In this document: positions 1 to 8,669 of the stretch, in pieces
Layout of the letters: each line of letters begins with the position of its first letter
Position numbering within the stretch: the first letter of the stretch is position 1
Made by a program: the position numbers and the translations under genes
Notes under the pieces: model-generated
What the model was told of the DNA's origin: nothing
Seen by the model: only the letters and a program-made list of their open reading frames with translations
Database searches by the model: none
Source of the DNA: DASTRU01 sp035761045
GTDB lineage: Bacteria > Pseudomonadota > Gammaproteobacteria > Burkholderiales > Burkholderiaceae_E
NCBI GenBank assembly: GCA_035761045.1
Contig: DASTRU010000132.1
Coordinates: 1-30,559, forward strand
DNA: 30,559 nucleotides
Reading direction: 5' to 3'

Positions 1-214
1 CGCCACCGGCCGCCACGGTATTGACCGCGCGCAGCGTGCGTTGCGTGAGCGCCGCGTCGGACAGCACGACCTCGGCAAGCCGCTGCACGCCTTCGGATTC
101 GTTGGACATCAAGCCCGCCAAGCGTTGTCCCGTTCCAGAGAGCGGGGCCATTTCGCATTCGCGCGCTCGTTCGAGGATGGCGGCGGCCGTGGGTGGAGTG
201 GCGAGATTGTCCAT
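1..214 (-). CDS. HDOD-domain signalling protein, N-terminal fragment
   Basis: A minus-strand reading frame starts with ATG at 214 and runs open off the left edge, giving the first 71 residues only. An AGAGG sequence lies about 9 bases upstream of the ATG. The segment LAEVVLSDAALTQRTLRAVN matches the opening of HDOD domains, where a conserved 'DPxLtxxvLrlaNS' stretch follows an N-terminal helix. HDOD proteins are regulatory relatives of HD hydrolases that usually lack the metal-binding HD residues and act in signalling. The missing C-terminus may carry a second domain (kinase, GGDEF or EAL are common partners). It is divergent from the hybrid histidine kinase at 505, so the two may share regulation; that is inference from position only. 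Confidence 0.7.
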   Translation of the reverse strand, partial: MDNLATPPTAAAILERARECEMAPLSGTGQRLAGLMSNESEGVQRLAEVVLSDAALTQRTLRAVNTVAAGG

Positions 215-504
215 ACAAAGCCTCTTCGACCCGAGAAGAAAAAACTGTAGTGATGCCCGTCGCGTTTCGGAAGGCATGAATGGACACCCTGTGCGCATTG
301 CAACGAATCGCATACGCGACGTCGTGGCCTCGCCACACGCCGGTCGAATGCTCGGTCGCGGACGGCGCGAATCCACGGAACGCGCGCGTATGCTGCGGAG
401 CTTGTTCAACCATCGGCGCCGTTAGGTCCGTTTCTTGCGCGCATGTGCCCATTCGCGCCTCCAAAACCATGCGTATTGGCGCGTTCAGGAAGGAACAGTT
501 CGTC
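215..504. other. Divergent intergenic region
   Basis: This 290-base gap separates the divergent HDOD and histidine-kinase genes and must hold at least one promoter for each. The kinase reading frame is open back to 280, but this part has no upstream ribosome-binding site and no recognisable protein features. I see TATGCT at 389-394 as a possible -10 element, but no good -35 at the right distance. No RNA gene or repeat was recognised. Confidence 0.4.
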
Positions 505-2757
505 ATGTCGATTCGGCTTCGTCTGATCTTGCTCATCGTCGTGGCCGTGTTGCCCGCGATCAGCGCGGCGTTATGGCTGGTCGCCGACACCTATGACCGC
601 GAGCAAACCTCGGCGCGGCAAACCCTGCGCGAAGCCACGCGTGCCTTATCGCTGGTGCTGGAGCGCGAGATCGGACGGCGTGAATTCGTTGCTCGGCTAT
701 TGGCCGAGTCCGACACGCTCGAGGGTCCCGGTCCGTTGACTTCCGAGGCGTTGGCGCGGTTTCAACGGCAAGCTCGGCAAGCCATGATGGGTTTGGACGG
801 CGAGGTGTTGTTGCTGCCCCGCGAAGGTCCACCCGTTGTTATTTATGAAGACGCGGATCGCGTCTCGTCGTCGCCGCTGCCGTTGGTGTTCGTGTCCGAC
901 GCGGTCGTCTTGCTCGATCTCGCGCCAAACGCCGAAGGGCGATGGCAAGCCGCCGTGCAAGCGCCGGTCGGCCGTGGCGCGCAAGCGCGTTACAACGTGG
1001 TCGTCACGCTCAATCCAAGCGAATTGCACCGGATACTTAACGAGCAAAAAATACCGTCCGAATGGATCGCGGCGGTGCTTGACCGCAAGGGCACGATCGT
1101 CGCGCGGCAGCCTGGCCATGAACAATGGGTCGGCAAGCCGGCCGCCGAAGACGTGCGCGCGCGCCGTTTGCAATCACCCGAAGGCTTCGTGAATTTCATG
1201 GCCCTGGATGGACAGCCGTTGATGGCGTCGTTCGTGACGTCTCCGGTTTATCAATGGACGATGGTGATCGGCGTGCCGCGCGCGCTGGCGGGGTACTACC
1301 AAACGCGAAATTTAGTTGTGCTCGCGGCCATTGGGCTTGCGTTGTTGATCGCAAGTATCGTGGCCGCGCGTTGGCTTGGCGGGCGCATCGCCAAACCCGT
1401 GCTCGACTTGGAGGACGACGCCTTGCGTCTCGGGCGCGGTGAAACCGTGCAACCGCGCGTGACGGGCATCGTTGAACTCGATGCCGTCAGCCGTTCGCTT
1501 ACCGAAGCGCACAAGCGCATACGCGACGCGAACACGGAGCTTGAAGAAAAAGTCGCGCTCGCCGTCGCGGAGGCACGCCAGGCGCAGCAACAGCTTTCGC
1601 GCAGTCAACGGCTCGAAGCGCTTGGCCGGTTGATCGGCGGGGTCGTGCACGACTTCAACAACCTGCTCGCGATCATCAATAACAACGTTTACGTGATGCT
1701 GCACATGCCGGCGGGGCAAGACAAAGCCTCGCACCTAAGCGCGATCAAGCGCGCGGTGGAAAGCGGCAGCCGTCTTACGCGGCAATTGCTCGCGTTCTCG
1801 CGACGTCAAGCCATTCAACCCGAAGTGATCGACCTGCCCGAGCGCCTGCCCGAGATGCTCGACCTCGTGCATACCTCGATTGGCAACTCCATCGAATTGG
1901 ATGTCCACGTCTCGCCCGATACCGGCGCGGTGGAGGCCGACCCGGCCGAACTCGAACTCGCGCTCATCAATCTCGCCGTCAACGCGCGCGACGCGATGCC
2001 CGAGGGCGGAACGCTGAAGGTCGAGGCGCGCCGCGCCACGCCCGAGGAAGCACCCGATCGACAAAAACCGTATGTATTGATCGCGTTCACCGATACCGGC
2101 GTGGGCGTGCCGGCCGAATTGCACGAGCGCGTGTTCGAACCGTTTTTCACGACGAAGGAAAACGGTAAGGGCACGGGATTGGGGTTGAGTCAGGTATACG
2201 GCTTTTGCACGCAAGCCGGTGGCACCGCGCGTTTACTAAGCCCTCCCGAGGGCGGCACGACCGTGCAGTTGCTGCTGCCCGTGACGACACGCACCGTCGC
2301 ACCCGCGCCGACACTCGCCTTAAGCGAGGCGGGACGCAAGGGCGACCGCGTGTTACTGGTCGAAGATAACAACGAGCTCGCGCTGGCCACGCACAACGTG
2401 CTCGAAGCCTTCGGTTTTCAAGTGTTTTCCGCGCGCAGCGCCGACGAAGCGCTGACCGTGCTTGAAAAAAATCCTAAGTCGGTCGATGTCGTCGTTTCCG
2501 ACGTGGTGATGGCCGGCGATGGCAACGGCTTCGACTTGGCCTGCGAGTTACGCGTACGCCGGCCCGACCTTCCGGTCATTCTCGTGACGGGCTATATGTC
2601 GGAGATGGATCGCGCCCGCGCGCAAGGCTTCGAGGTGCTGCAAAAGCCTTGTCCGCCCGAAGTGCTGGCCGCCGCGGTGTCGCGCGCGCGCGCCGGCCGC
2701 GAGCGCAGTTTGATCGAAGCCTTGCAACGCGGCTCGGGCGGAGGCACCGACCGCTAA
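505..2757 (+). CDS. Hybrid sensor histidine kinase with C-terminal receiver domain
   Basis: Membrane-bound two-component sensor of 750 residues. A transmembrane helix (about 5-27) is followed by a periplasmic Cache-like sensor region (about 30-265), a second helix (about 268-290), a HAMP-like linker and a coiled coil. The phosphoacceptor box GGVVHDFNNLL places the histidine at residue 382. The ATPase domain shows the N-box NLAVNARDAMPEGG near 490, DTGVGVP, and the FEPFFTTK...GTGLGL motifs near 545-558. The receiver domain (about 615-735) has the acidic pair in LLVEDNNE, phosphoacceptor Asp666 in VVVSDVVMAG, and a Lys in VLQKPCPP. I chose ATG 505 because GGAAGGAA at 488-495 gives a good ribosome-binding site and the protein then starts just before the first membrane helix. 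Ligand and phosphorelay partner are unknown; there is no DNA-binding output domain. Confidence 0.93.
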   Translation: MSIRLRLILLIVVAVLPAISAALWLVADTYDREQTSARQTLREATRALSLVLEREIGRREFVARLLAESDTLEGPGPLTSEALARFQRQARQAMMGLDGEVLLLPREGPPVVIYEDADRVSSSPLPLVFVSDAVVLLDLAPNAEGRWQAAVQAPVGRGAQARYNVVVTLNPSELHRILNEQKIPSEWIAAVLDRKGTIVARQPGHEQWVGKPAAEDVRARRLQSPEGFVNFMALDGQPLMASFVTSPVYQWTMVIGVPRALAGYYQTRNLVVLAAIGLALLIASIVAARWLGGRIAKPVLDLEDDALRLGRGETVQPRVTGIVELDAVSRSLTEAHKRIRDANTELEEKVALAVAEARQAQQQLSRSQRLEALGRLIGGVVHDFNNLLAIINNNVYVMLHMPAGQDKASHLSAIKRAVESGSRLTRQLLAFSRRQAIQPEVIDLPERLPEMLDLVHTSIGNSIELDVHVSPDTGAVEADPAELELALINLAVNARDAMPEGGTLKVEARRATPEEAPDRQKPYVLIAFTDTGVGVPAELHERVFEPFFTTKENGKGTGLGLSQVYGFCTQAGGTARLLSPPEGGTTVQLLLPVTTRTVAPAPTLALSEAGRKGDRVLLVEDNNELALATHNVLEAFGFQVFSARSADEALTVLEKNPKSVDVVVSDVVMAGDGNGFDLACELRVRRPDLPVILVTGYMSEMDRARAQGFEVLQKPCPPEVLAAAVSRARAGRERSLIEALQRGSGGGTDR

Positions 2758-2799
2758 CAACAAAAATTTTCAAACCGCAGCAACAACAACTCTTCATCC

Positions 2800-3561
2800 A
2801 TGAATGTTCAAGGCAGTTCCTCATCGTCGGTGCTTCACCTCGCGGTCGAAGCGCTTTCCCGCGACGAATACCGGCAAGACATCGAGGCCGGGCTTTTAAA
2901 ACTGCACCGGCTCGGTTGGCCGGTCACCACGCATTGCCCGGTGGCCGCGCCAACGCAAACGCTTGCGCGACAAGTCGAGTCGCTGAGTCGGTGGGGCGGC
3001 GCGCCGTGGGATTCGACGATCCAATTCATCATGATGAGTGGCGTCAATCAAGACGCGTTCAATTCCATTCTCACGCTGATGCAAACCGGGATGCTCGATC
3101 GCAATCCTCCCGATTCATCGTCGTTGCGCACGCCAACTAGGGTGCACTTTCTCGCGCGTTACGGCAACGACTTGCCGGCGGGTGTCGAAGAACCGATCGG
3201 CATTCATTTATCCAATCGATTCCGGCAGCTCGAGCGCATTGGGTTGTCCTTGAATGGCAACGACGATCACGGTTTTTCGCCTTTGCATGCGGCCGCGCAA
3301 GACGGCAACGCGGCTTCGGCCGTGGCATTGATTCGCGTGGGCGCGCGCGTGGATAGTCGCGACGTGGACGGCACGACGCCGCTGCATTGGGCGGCGCGCA
3401 AGGGCAATGTTTTGATCGTGCGCGCCCTCGTGCAAGCGGGCGCCAGTCTTTACGAGCCAACGCGTGATGGCGAGTGGCCCATCGATTGGGCCGCGAATGA
3501 CATCGTCGCCGATTTACTTAAGCCCTCGAAAACCGGCGGGCATTTTTCGGTGGAGCTGTAA
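2800..3561 (+). CDS. Ankyrin-repeat protein
   Basis: A 253-residue protein with three C-terminal ankyrin repeats: residues 156-188 (FSPLHAAAQDGN), 189-221 (TTPLHWAARKGN) and a degenerate one at 222-241 (EWPIDWAAND). The N-terminal 150 residues match no domain I recognise, although VLHLAVEAL at 11-19 looks ankyrin-like. There is no signal peptide or membrane segment, so it is predicted to be cytoplasmic or exported by a signal-less route. Ankyrin repeats are protein-binding scaffolds and give no enzymatic function. The gene lies 42 bases after the hybrid kinase and may be cotranscribed, but the 42 bases contain no Shine-Dalgarno-like sequence. It converges with gspF, leaving only 15 bases between the stops and no visible hairpin terminator. 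Confidence 0.85.
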   Translation: MNVQGSSSSSVLHLAVEALSRDEYRQDIEAGLLKLHRLGWPVTTHCPVAAPTQTLARQVESLSRWGGAPWDSTIQFIMMSGVNQDAFNSILTLMQTGMLDRNPPDSSSLRTPTRVHFLARYGNDLPAGVEEPIGIHLSNRFRQLERIGLSLNGNDDHGFSPLHAAAQDGNAASAVALIRVGARVDSRDVDGTTPLHWAARKGNVLIVRALVQAGASLYEPTRDGEWPIDWAANDIVADLLKPSKTGGHFSVEL

Positions 3562-3576
3562 CGGCGGCGCGACGAT

Positions 3577-4833
3577 TTAACGCACGAGTTGGTTGATCTC
3601 GATAATCGGCAACAACACCGCGAGCACGATCACCAACACCACCACGCCCATCGTCAAGATCAACGCGGGCTCGAGCAAGCTTGTCAACGCGAGCGTTCGG
3701 CGCGAAAGCTCGTCCGCTTGGCCTTGGGCGGCCCGTTGCAACATGTCGGGCAAGTTGCCCGTTTGCTCGCCGGAGGCGATGAGGTGAATGAGCACCGGCG
3801 GAAAGTGCCCCTTGGCCTTGCGACCGGCGGCGATCGCTTCTTCATCAAGCTCGGCCCCAGCGGCCAACGCACGCGCGAGCGACGCGCCTTCGCGAACCCG
3901 CACGATGGCGGCGTCCACGTCGTCGCGCATCGCCAGGTTGCCCACCGTGCGCGCGCCGGCTTCCAAGGCTTTCAAAATCGGCACGCCACCGCCCACGAGA
4001 ATCGCAAGCGTGCTGGCGAATCGTGCGGTATCCAAGCTGCGCAACAAGCGGCCGACGATGGGAATGTCGAGCAACCGTCGATCCCACCGTCGCCTAAACG
4101 CTTCTTGCTTAAGGGCGGTACGCAACGCGAACGCGCCGCCCGCGATGGCGAGAATCAACAACCACCCATAGCCACGTAGGAAGTCGCTGATGCCGATCAA
4201 GATCACCGTCAGCATCGGCAGCTTTTGCTTGGTTTGGTCAAACACTGAAACGACTTGCGGCACCACGTAGGTGAGCAGGCCGATCACCACCAACAAGGCC
4301 ACGCCGCTAACAATGGCCGGATAGGTGAACGCGAGCATGACTTTTTGGCTAAGCGTGTTGCGGTCTTCGATATACGTCGCGAGTTGATCGAGCACCTTCG
4401 ACAAATCGCCCGACGCTTCGCCCGCCGCGACGAGCGAACGGTAAATGTCCGGAAAATCGCGCGGGTAGCGATTAAGCGCGATCGCCAACGATTGCCCGCC
4501 CAACACATCCGTCCGCACCGAGGCGAGCACGTCGCGCACATGCGGACGTTCGGCTTGTTCGATCAAGGCCGACAACGCGCGTTCAAGCGGCAAACCCGCC
4601 GACAACAAGCTGGCGAGCTGCCTCGTCGTGAGCGCGAGTTCGCCCGAGCGCAATTTGCCGCCTCGCGCGCGACGACCGCTGCCTTGCGCGTCGTCGACGA
4701 TCGGATCGATCGCCACCGGCGCGAGACCCCGCGCGCGCACGAGCGAGCGCGCATGGCGCGCCGAATCGGCTTCGATCACGCCCGCTTCGGTCTTGCCAGC
4801 GGCGGTCAGGGCTTCGTAGCGAAAGGCGGCCAT
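3577..4833 (-). CDS. gspF: Type II secretion inner-membrane platform protein GspF
   Basis: Polytopic inner-membrane core of the type II secretion assembly platform, contacting the ATPase GspE. At 418 residues it has the usual family length. An N-terminal cytoplasmic region is followed by two homologous GspF domains. The first includes LASLLSAGLPLERAL (about 74-88) and LVAAGEASGDLSKVL (134-148); the second includes ILVGGGVPILKALEAGA and LIASGEQTGNLPDML. Membrane helices lie near 170-195, 221-240 and at the C-terminus (about 387-412, ending IEINQLVR). It is the last gene of the gspG-to-gspF operon, 26 bases after gspE. No clear Shine-Dalgarno sequence precedes the ATG, so translation may depend on coupling to gspE. 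Confidence 0.96.
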   Translation of the reverse strand: MAAFRYEALTAAGKTEAGVIEADSARHARSLVRARGLAPVAIDPIVDDAQGSGRRARGGKLRSGELALTTRQLASLLSAGLPLERALSALIEQAERPHVRDVLASVRTDVLGGQSLAIALNRYPRDFPDIYRSLVAAGEASGDLSKVLDQLATYIEDRNTLSQKVMLAFTYPAIVSGVALLVVIGLLTYVVPQVVSVFDQTKQKLPMLTVILIGISDFLRGYGWLLILAIAGGAFALRTALKQEAFRRRWDRRLLDIPIVGRLLRSLDTARFASTLAILVGGGVPILKALEAGARTVGNLAMRDDVDAAIVRVREGASLARALAAGAELDEEAIAAGRKAKGHFPPVLIHLIASGEQTGNLPDMLQRAAQGQADELSRRTLALTSLLEPALILTMGVVVLVIVLAVLLPIIEINQLVR

Positions 4834-4859
4834 CGTGCGAGATGCTTATGCGTAAACGA

Positions 4860-6335
4860 TTAATCGCGCGTGACGCGCACCACTTCCTCGGGCGAAGTCA
4901 CGCCGGTATCCACCCAACGCTGGCCGTCGGCGCGCATGGTTTGCATGCCGTTACGCATGCCGGTGCGGCGGATATCGAGTTCGTTCGCGCCGTTGTGAAT
5001 GAGGTGGCGCATCGTGTCGTCGATCACCAGCAATTCATAAATGCCGCTACGGCCGGTGTAGCCGGTGTTCGCGCATTTTTCGCAGCCCACCGCGCGCCAT
5101 ACCCGGCGTGGCGTGAGCGCTTGGGCTTCCGCGCCCGGCACTTCATCGACTTCCTCGCGCTTGCAATGCGGACATAAGCGACGCACGAGACGTTGCGCGA
5201 GCACGCCCAGCAACGAGCTGCTCAACAAAAACGGCTCGACGCCCATGTCCGTCAAACGCGTGATCGCGCTCGCGCTGTCGTTGGTGTGCAGCGTGGCGAG
5301 TACGAGGTGACCGGTCAACGACGCTTGCACCGCGATTTGCGCGGTTTCCAAATCGCGGATCTCGCCGATCATGATGACGTCCGGGTCTTGCCGCAGGATC
5401 GCGCGCAAGGCCTTGGAAAACGTCATATCGATCTTGTGATTGACCTGGGTTTGGCCCACGCCCGGCAAGTCGTATTCGATCGGGTCTTCGACCGTCATGA
5501 TGTTGGTCGTCGCCGCATCAAGCCGCGTCATCGCGGCGTACAAGGTGGTCGTTTTGCCCGAACCGGTGGGCCCCGTCACGAGGATGATGCCGTGCGGTTG
5601 CTTGACGAGTTCGTCGAACTGCTTAAGCGTGGGCGCCGACATGCCAAGCCGGCTCAACTCCAAGCGGCCGGCTTCCTTCTCGAGCAAACGCAGCACCGCG
5701 CGTTCGCCGTGACCGGTGGGCAGCGTGCTCACGCGCACGTCCACCGGCTTGCCGCCCACTTTCAGCGTGATGCGTCCGTCTTGCGGCAAGCGTTTTTCGG
5801 CGATGTCGAGCTGCGCCATGATCTTGATCCGGCTGATCAACGCCGCATGCAGCGCCTTCTTCGGCCGCGCGATATCGCGCAAGGTGCCGTCGATGCGAAA
5901 GCGCACGACCGATTGATTCTCGAACGCCTCGATATGAATGTCCGATGCGCCATCGCGCGCGGCTTGCGTGAGCAGCGCGTTGATCATGCGGATGATCGGC
6001 GCGTCGTCCTCGGCTTCGAGCAAGTCTTCGACGGCCGGCAAGTCTTGCATCAGCTTCGTTAGGTCAACGTCGGCTTCGACCTCATCGACCACGCGCGCGG
6101 CCGCGCCGTCCGACTGCGCGTAAGCGTTGCGCAACGCTTCTTCAAGCTCGGTGTCGCTCGCCCAATGCGTGTCGAGCTTGCCAAACTTGCGCGCGAGTTC
6201 CGCGATCGCGCCCGGGTCGGTGCGTTCGCACACCCACACCTCGGCGCCGCGTTCGTCGCGACGACTCAGCACCACGCGCGCGTCGCGCGCGAACGCGTAC
6301 GGAACAAGACGAGCGATTTCGGGATCGATGCGCAT
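4860..6335 (-). CDS. gspE: Type II secretion ATPase GspE
   Basis: Cytoplasmic hexameric ATPase that powers pseudopilus assembly in type II secretion. The 491-residue protein contains all hallmarks: Asp box SDIHIE (131-136), Walker A GPTGSGKT (255-262), Walker B DPDVIMIGEIRD (317-328), His box TGHLVLATLHTND (341-353), and the zinc-binding tetracysteine pairs CPHC (388-391) and CEKC (418-421) that separate GspE from most twitching ATPases. The N-terminal about 110 residues form the variable region that docks on GspL. The gene follows gspD by 18 bases. All catalytic motifs are intact, so I expect an active enzyme. Confidence 0.98.
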   Translation of the reverse strand: MRIDPEIARLVPYAFARDARVVLSRRDERGAEVWVCERTDPGAIAELARKFGKLDTHWASDTELEEALRNAYAQSDGAAARVVDEVEADVDLTKLMQDLPAVEDLLEAEDDAPIIRMINALLTQAARDGASDIHIEAFENQSVVRFRIDGTLRDIARPKKALHAALISRIKIMAQLDIAEKRLPQDGRITLKVGGKPVDVRVSTLPTGHGERAVLRLLEKEAGRLELSRLGMSAPTLKQFDELVKQPHGIILVTGPTGSGKTTTLYAAMTRLDAATTNIMTVEDPIEYDLPGVGQTQVNHKIDMTFSKALRAILRQDPDVIMIGEIRDLETAQIAVQASLTGHLVLATLHTNDSASAITRLTDMGVEPFLLSSSLLGVLAQRLVRRLCPHCKREEVDEVPGAEAQALTPRRVWRAVGCEKCANTGYTGRSGIYELLVIDDTMRHLIHNGANELDIRRTGMRNGMQTMRADGQRWVDTGVTSPEEVVRVTRD

Positions 6336-6353
6336 GATCGCTATGCCTAATCC

Positions 6354-8669
6354 TTAATTGCCCTGCACCGGAGGTGCCGGATCAAAGTTGGGACGACTGC
6401 CCGAGGCCGGCCCGGTGTCGATCAACGGCTTGGGCGGTTGCACGGTGCCGTTGCTATCGAGCGGACTCATTTGCGGACCACGCGTATCGGGCAACAACCA
6501 ATGCGACGGCGTTTGCGCCTCCGCGCCTTGCGAGCGCATGTAGTCGTAGCGGTCGGCGACCAAGCTATTGGACGTGGCGGTGTCGCGAATGATGTAAGGC
6601 CGCAGGAACACCATCAGGTTCGTCTTGCGACGGCCACGGTTCTCGTACCGGAACAAGTGGCCGATCACCGGGATGTCGCCCAAGCCCGGCACCTTTTGCA
6701 CGCGGTTATCGCCGCTGTCCTCGATCAACCCGCCCAGCACGACGACGTTGCCGTTATCAACGAGTACGGCGGTTTCGATCGAACGCTTGTTGGTGATCAA
6801 GCCTTGCGCGGTGTTGTCCGAGATCGACGATTGCTCTTGATAAATCTGCAAGCGCACCACGCCGCCTTCGGAAATTTGCGGCTTGACCTTTAGCGTCAAG
6901 CCCACGTCGCGACGTTCGATCGTTTGGAACGGATTGACCGCCGCCGTGCCGGTATTCGTGCCCGACGAATATTGACCAGTCACGAACGGCACGTTTTGGC
7001 CGACGATGAAGGTCGCGGTTTCGTTGTCGAGCGTGAGCACGTTCGGCGTCGACAAGATGTTGGCCTGCCCGGTGTTCTCGAGCGCGCGGGCGAGGAAGCC
7101 GAGGTTGGTGATGTCGCCCAGGCCCGGCAAATTGATCTTGCCCTTGACGATGCCGATATTCAGACCTTGCCCAACGGTGCCCAGGTTTTGCGCGGCGCCG
7201 ATGATGTTGGTGCCGGTGCCACCAAAGTTCGTACCGCCAATCACGCGCGTATCGGTCGAATTCACGCCCGACAAGCCTTGCCATTGAATGCCAAACTCGG
7301 CCGCCAGATTCGCGCTGACTTCGACGATCAAGCTTTCAACCAACACCTGCGCGCGACGCGCGTCGAGCTTTTCGATGATCTCGCGAATGTTGCGATAGAT
7401 CGGCTCGGGCGCGGTGATGATGAGTGTGTTGGTGGCTGGGTCGGCTTGAATCATTCCAGCGATGCCGCCTTGCGCGCCGCCCGAACCACCCGCCGTACCC
7501 GTACCCGTGCTGGTGTTTTGGAAGTTACCCATGGCGCCGGCTTGTTGCTGACCAAAGCCTTGCGATCCGCCCGTGCCTTGCGTGCCCAAACCGCCACCCG
7601 ACTGCGTGCCGGTCGTGCTCATTTGCGTGCCGGCCAGCGATTGCGATTGCGTTTGCTGGGGCGCCGAGGTGTCGCCAGTCAAGATCGAACGCAAGGTTTG
7701 CGCGAGTTTGACGGCCTCGGCGTTCTTCAAATACACCACGTTGATGTTGTTGCCGCGCGCGCTCGGTTGGTCGAGCTTGGCGACCAAGGACTTCGCGAGT
7801 TCCGCGCGCGCCTTGCTGCCCGCCCGCATAAGCAGGGCGTTCGAGCGCGGATCTGCGAGTACCGTCACGCGTTGGCCCGGATCGTTCGTTTGCGTCCGGC
7901 CTTCGTCCAACAGACGTTGCAACATCGCGGCCATGTCGATCGCGACCGCGTGTTGCAGCGGAATGACTTCAAGATCGACCGCCGCGGGTACATCGACGTT
8001 GGCGATGATCTTTTCGATACGCCGTACGTTGTCGGCGTAATCGGTAATGACGAGCGTGTTGTTGCCCGGGTACGCCGCGATCGTGTTGTTCGGCGAGATC
8101 AAGGGGCGCAGCACCGGCACCATATTGGTCGCCGATTCGAAATTCAGCCGAATGACTTGCGTGATGATTTGATCGCCACGCGTCGTGGCCGCGCCGCCTT
8201 GCACGCGGCCGCTTTGCAACTTGGCGTCCGCCTCGGGCACCACCTTCGAAAGCATGCCGTCTTCCACCACCGCGAAGCCTTGCAAACGCAAGGTGGATAG
8301 CAACAGCCGATAGGCCTCGTCCACCGGCACCGGGTTGGCGGTCGCCAGCGTGATCGTGCCGCGCACGCGGGGGTCGATCACGAAGGTACGGTTGGTCATC
8401 TGGCCGATCGCGCCGACGACTTGGTCGAGATCGGCATTGACGAAGTTCAGCGTGACGGCCTCTTGCCGGGGCGGCGTTTTCGCGTTGGGCAACGCCGGGC
8501 GCTTCAACGGCGCGGGCGCGGCAACGCTTTCGCCAGACGGTGCGGCCGTTTGCGCCAACGCGCCTTGCATCGCGAGCAACGCGGCGAGGGTGGCCGAAAC
8601 GGTCAAGCGCATACGAGGATTCGCAGCGCGTGAACGTGATGAACGAGGGTAGAAGTGGTGTGTAGTCAT
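6354..8669 (-). CDS. gspD: Type II secretion outer-membrane secretin GspD
   Basis: Forms the multimeric outer-membrane channel through which folded proteins leave the periplasm. The protein has 771 residues. A hydrophobic signal sequence (about 20-40, ending MQGALAQ) is followed by the N0 domain (VTLNFVNADLDQVVGAIGQM), N1-N3 domains with the usual DNTLVIT-type strands, and the secretin domain ending VPGLGDIPVIGHLF...TNLMVFLRPYI. Within N3 there is a long Gly/Gln/Ser/Thr-rich insertion (roughly residues 340-410). The first ATG (8669) overlaps the gspN stop in an ATGA junction, which supports coupled translation; Met20 is an alternative start giving a more conventional signal peptide. The C-terminal about 70 residues are Pro-rich and could include the pilotin-binding S-domain, which I cannot confirm. 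Confidence 0.97.
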   Translation of the reverse strand: MTTHHFYPRSSRSRAANPRMRLTVSATLAALLAMQGALAQTAAPSGESVAAPAPLKRPALPNAKTPPRQEAVTLNFVNADLDQVVGAIGQMTNRTFVIDPRVRGTITLATANPVPVDEAYRLLLSTLRLQGFAVVEDGMLSKVVPEADAKLQSGRVQGGAATTRGDQIITQVIRLNFESATNMVPVLRPLISPNNTIAAYPGNNTLVITDYADNVRRIEKIIANVDVPAAVDLEVIPLQHAVAIDMAAMLQRLLDEGRTQTNDPGQRVTVLADPRSNALLMRAGSKARAELAKSLVAKLDQPSARGNNINVVYLKNAEAVKLAQTLRSILTGDTSAPQQTQSQSLAGTQMSTTGTQSGGGLGTQGTGGSQGFGQQQAGAMGNFQNTSTGTGTAGGSGGAQGGIAGMIQADPATNTLIITAPEPIYRNIREIIEKLDARRAQVLVESLIVEVSANLAAEFGIQWQGLSGVNSTDTRVIGGTNFGGTGTNIIGAAQNLGTVGQGLNIGIVKGKINLPGLGDITNLGFLARALENTGQANILSTPNVLTLDNETATFIVGQNVPFVTGQYSSGTNTGTAAVNPFQTIERRDVGLTLKVKPQISEGGVVRLQIYQEQSSISDNTAQGLITNKRSIETAVLVDNGNVVVLGGLIEDSGDNRVQKVPGLGDIPVIGHLFRYENRGRRKTNLMVFLRPYIIRDTATSNSLVADRYDYMRSQGAEAQTPSHWLLPDTRGPQMSPLDSNGTVQPPKPLIDTGPASGSRPNFDPAPPVQGN

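Noticed and set aside
280..504. Upstream extension of the hybrid kinase to ATG 280
   Set aside because: No ribosome-binding site there, the added 75 residues show no domain, and ATG 505 has a strong site directly before the first membrane helix.
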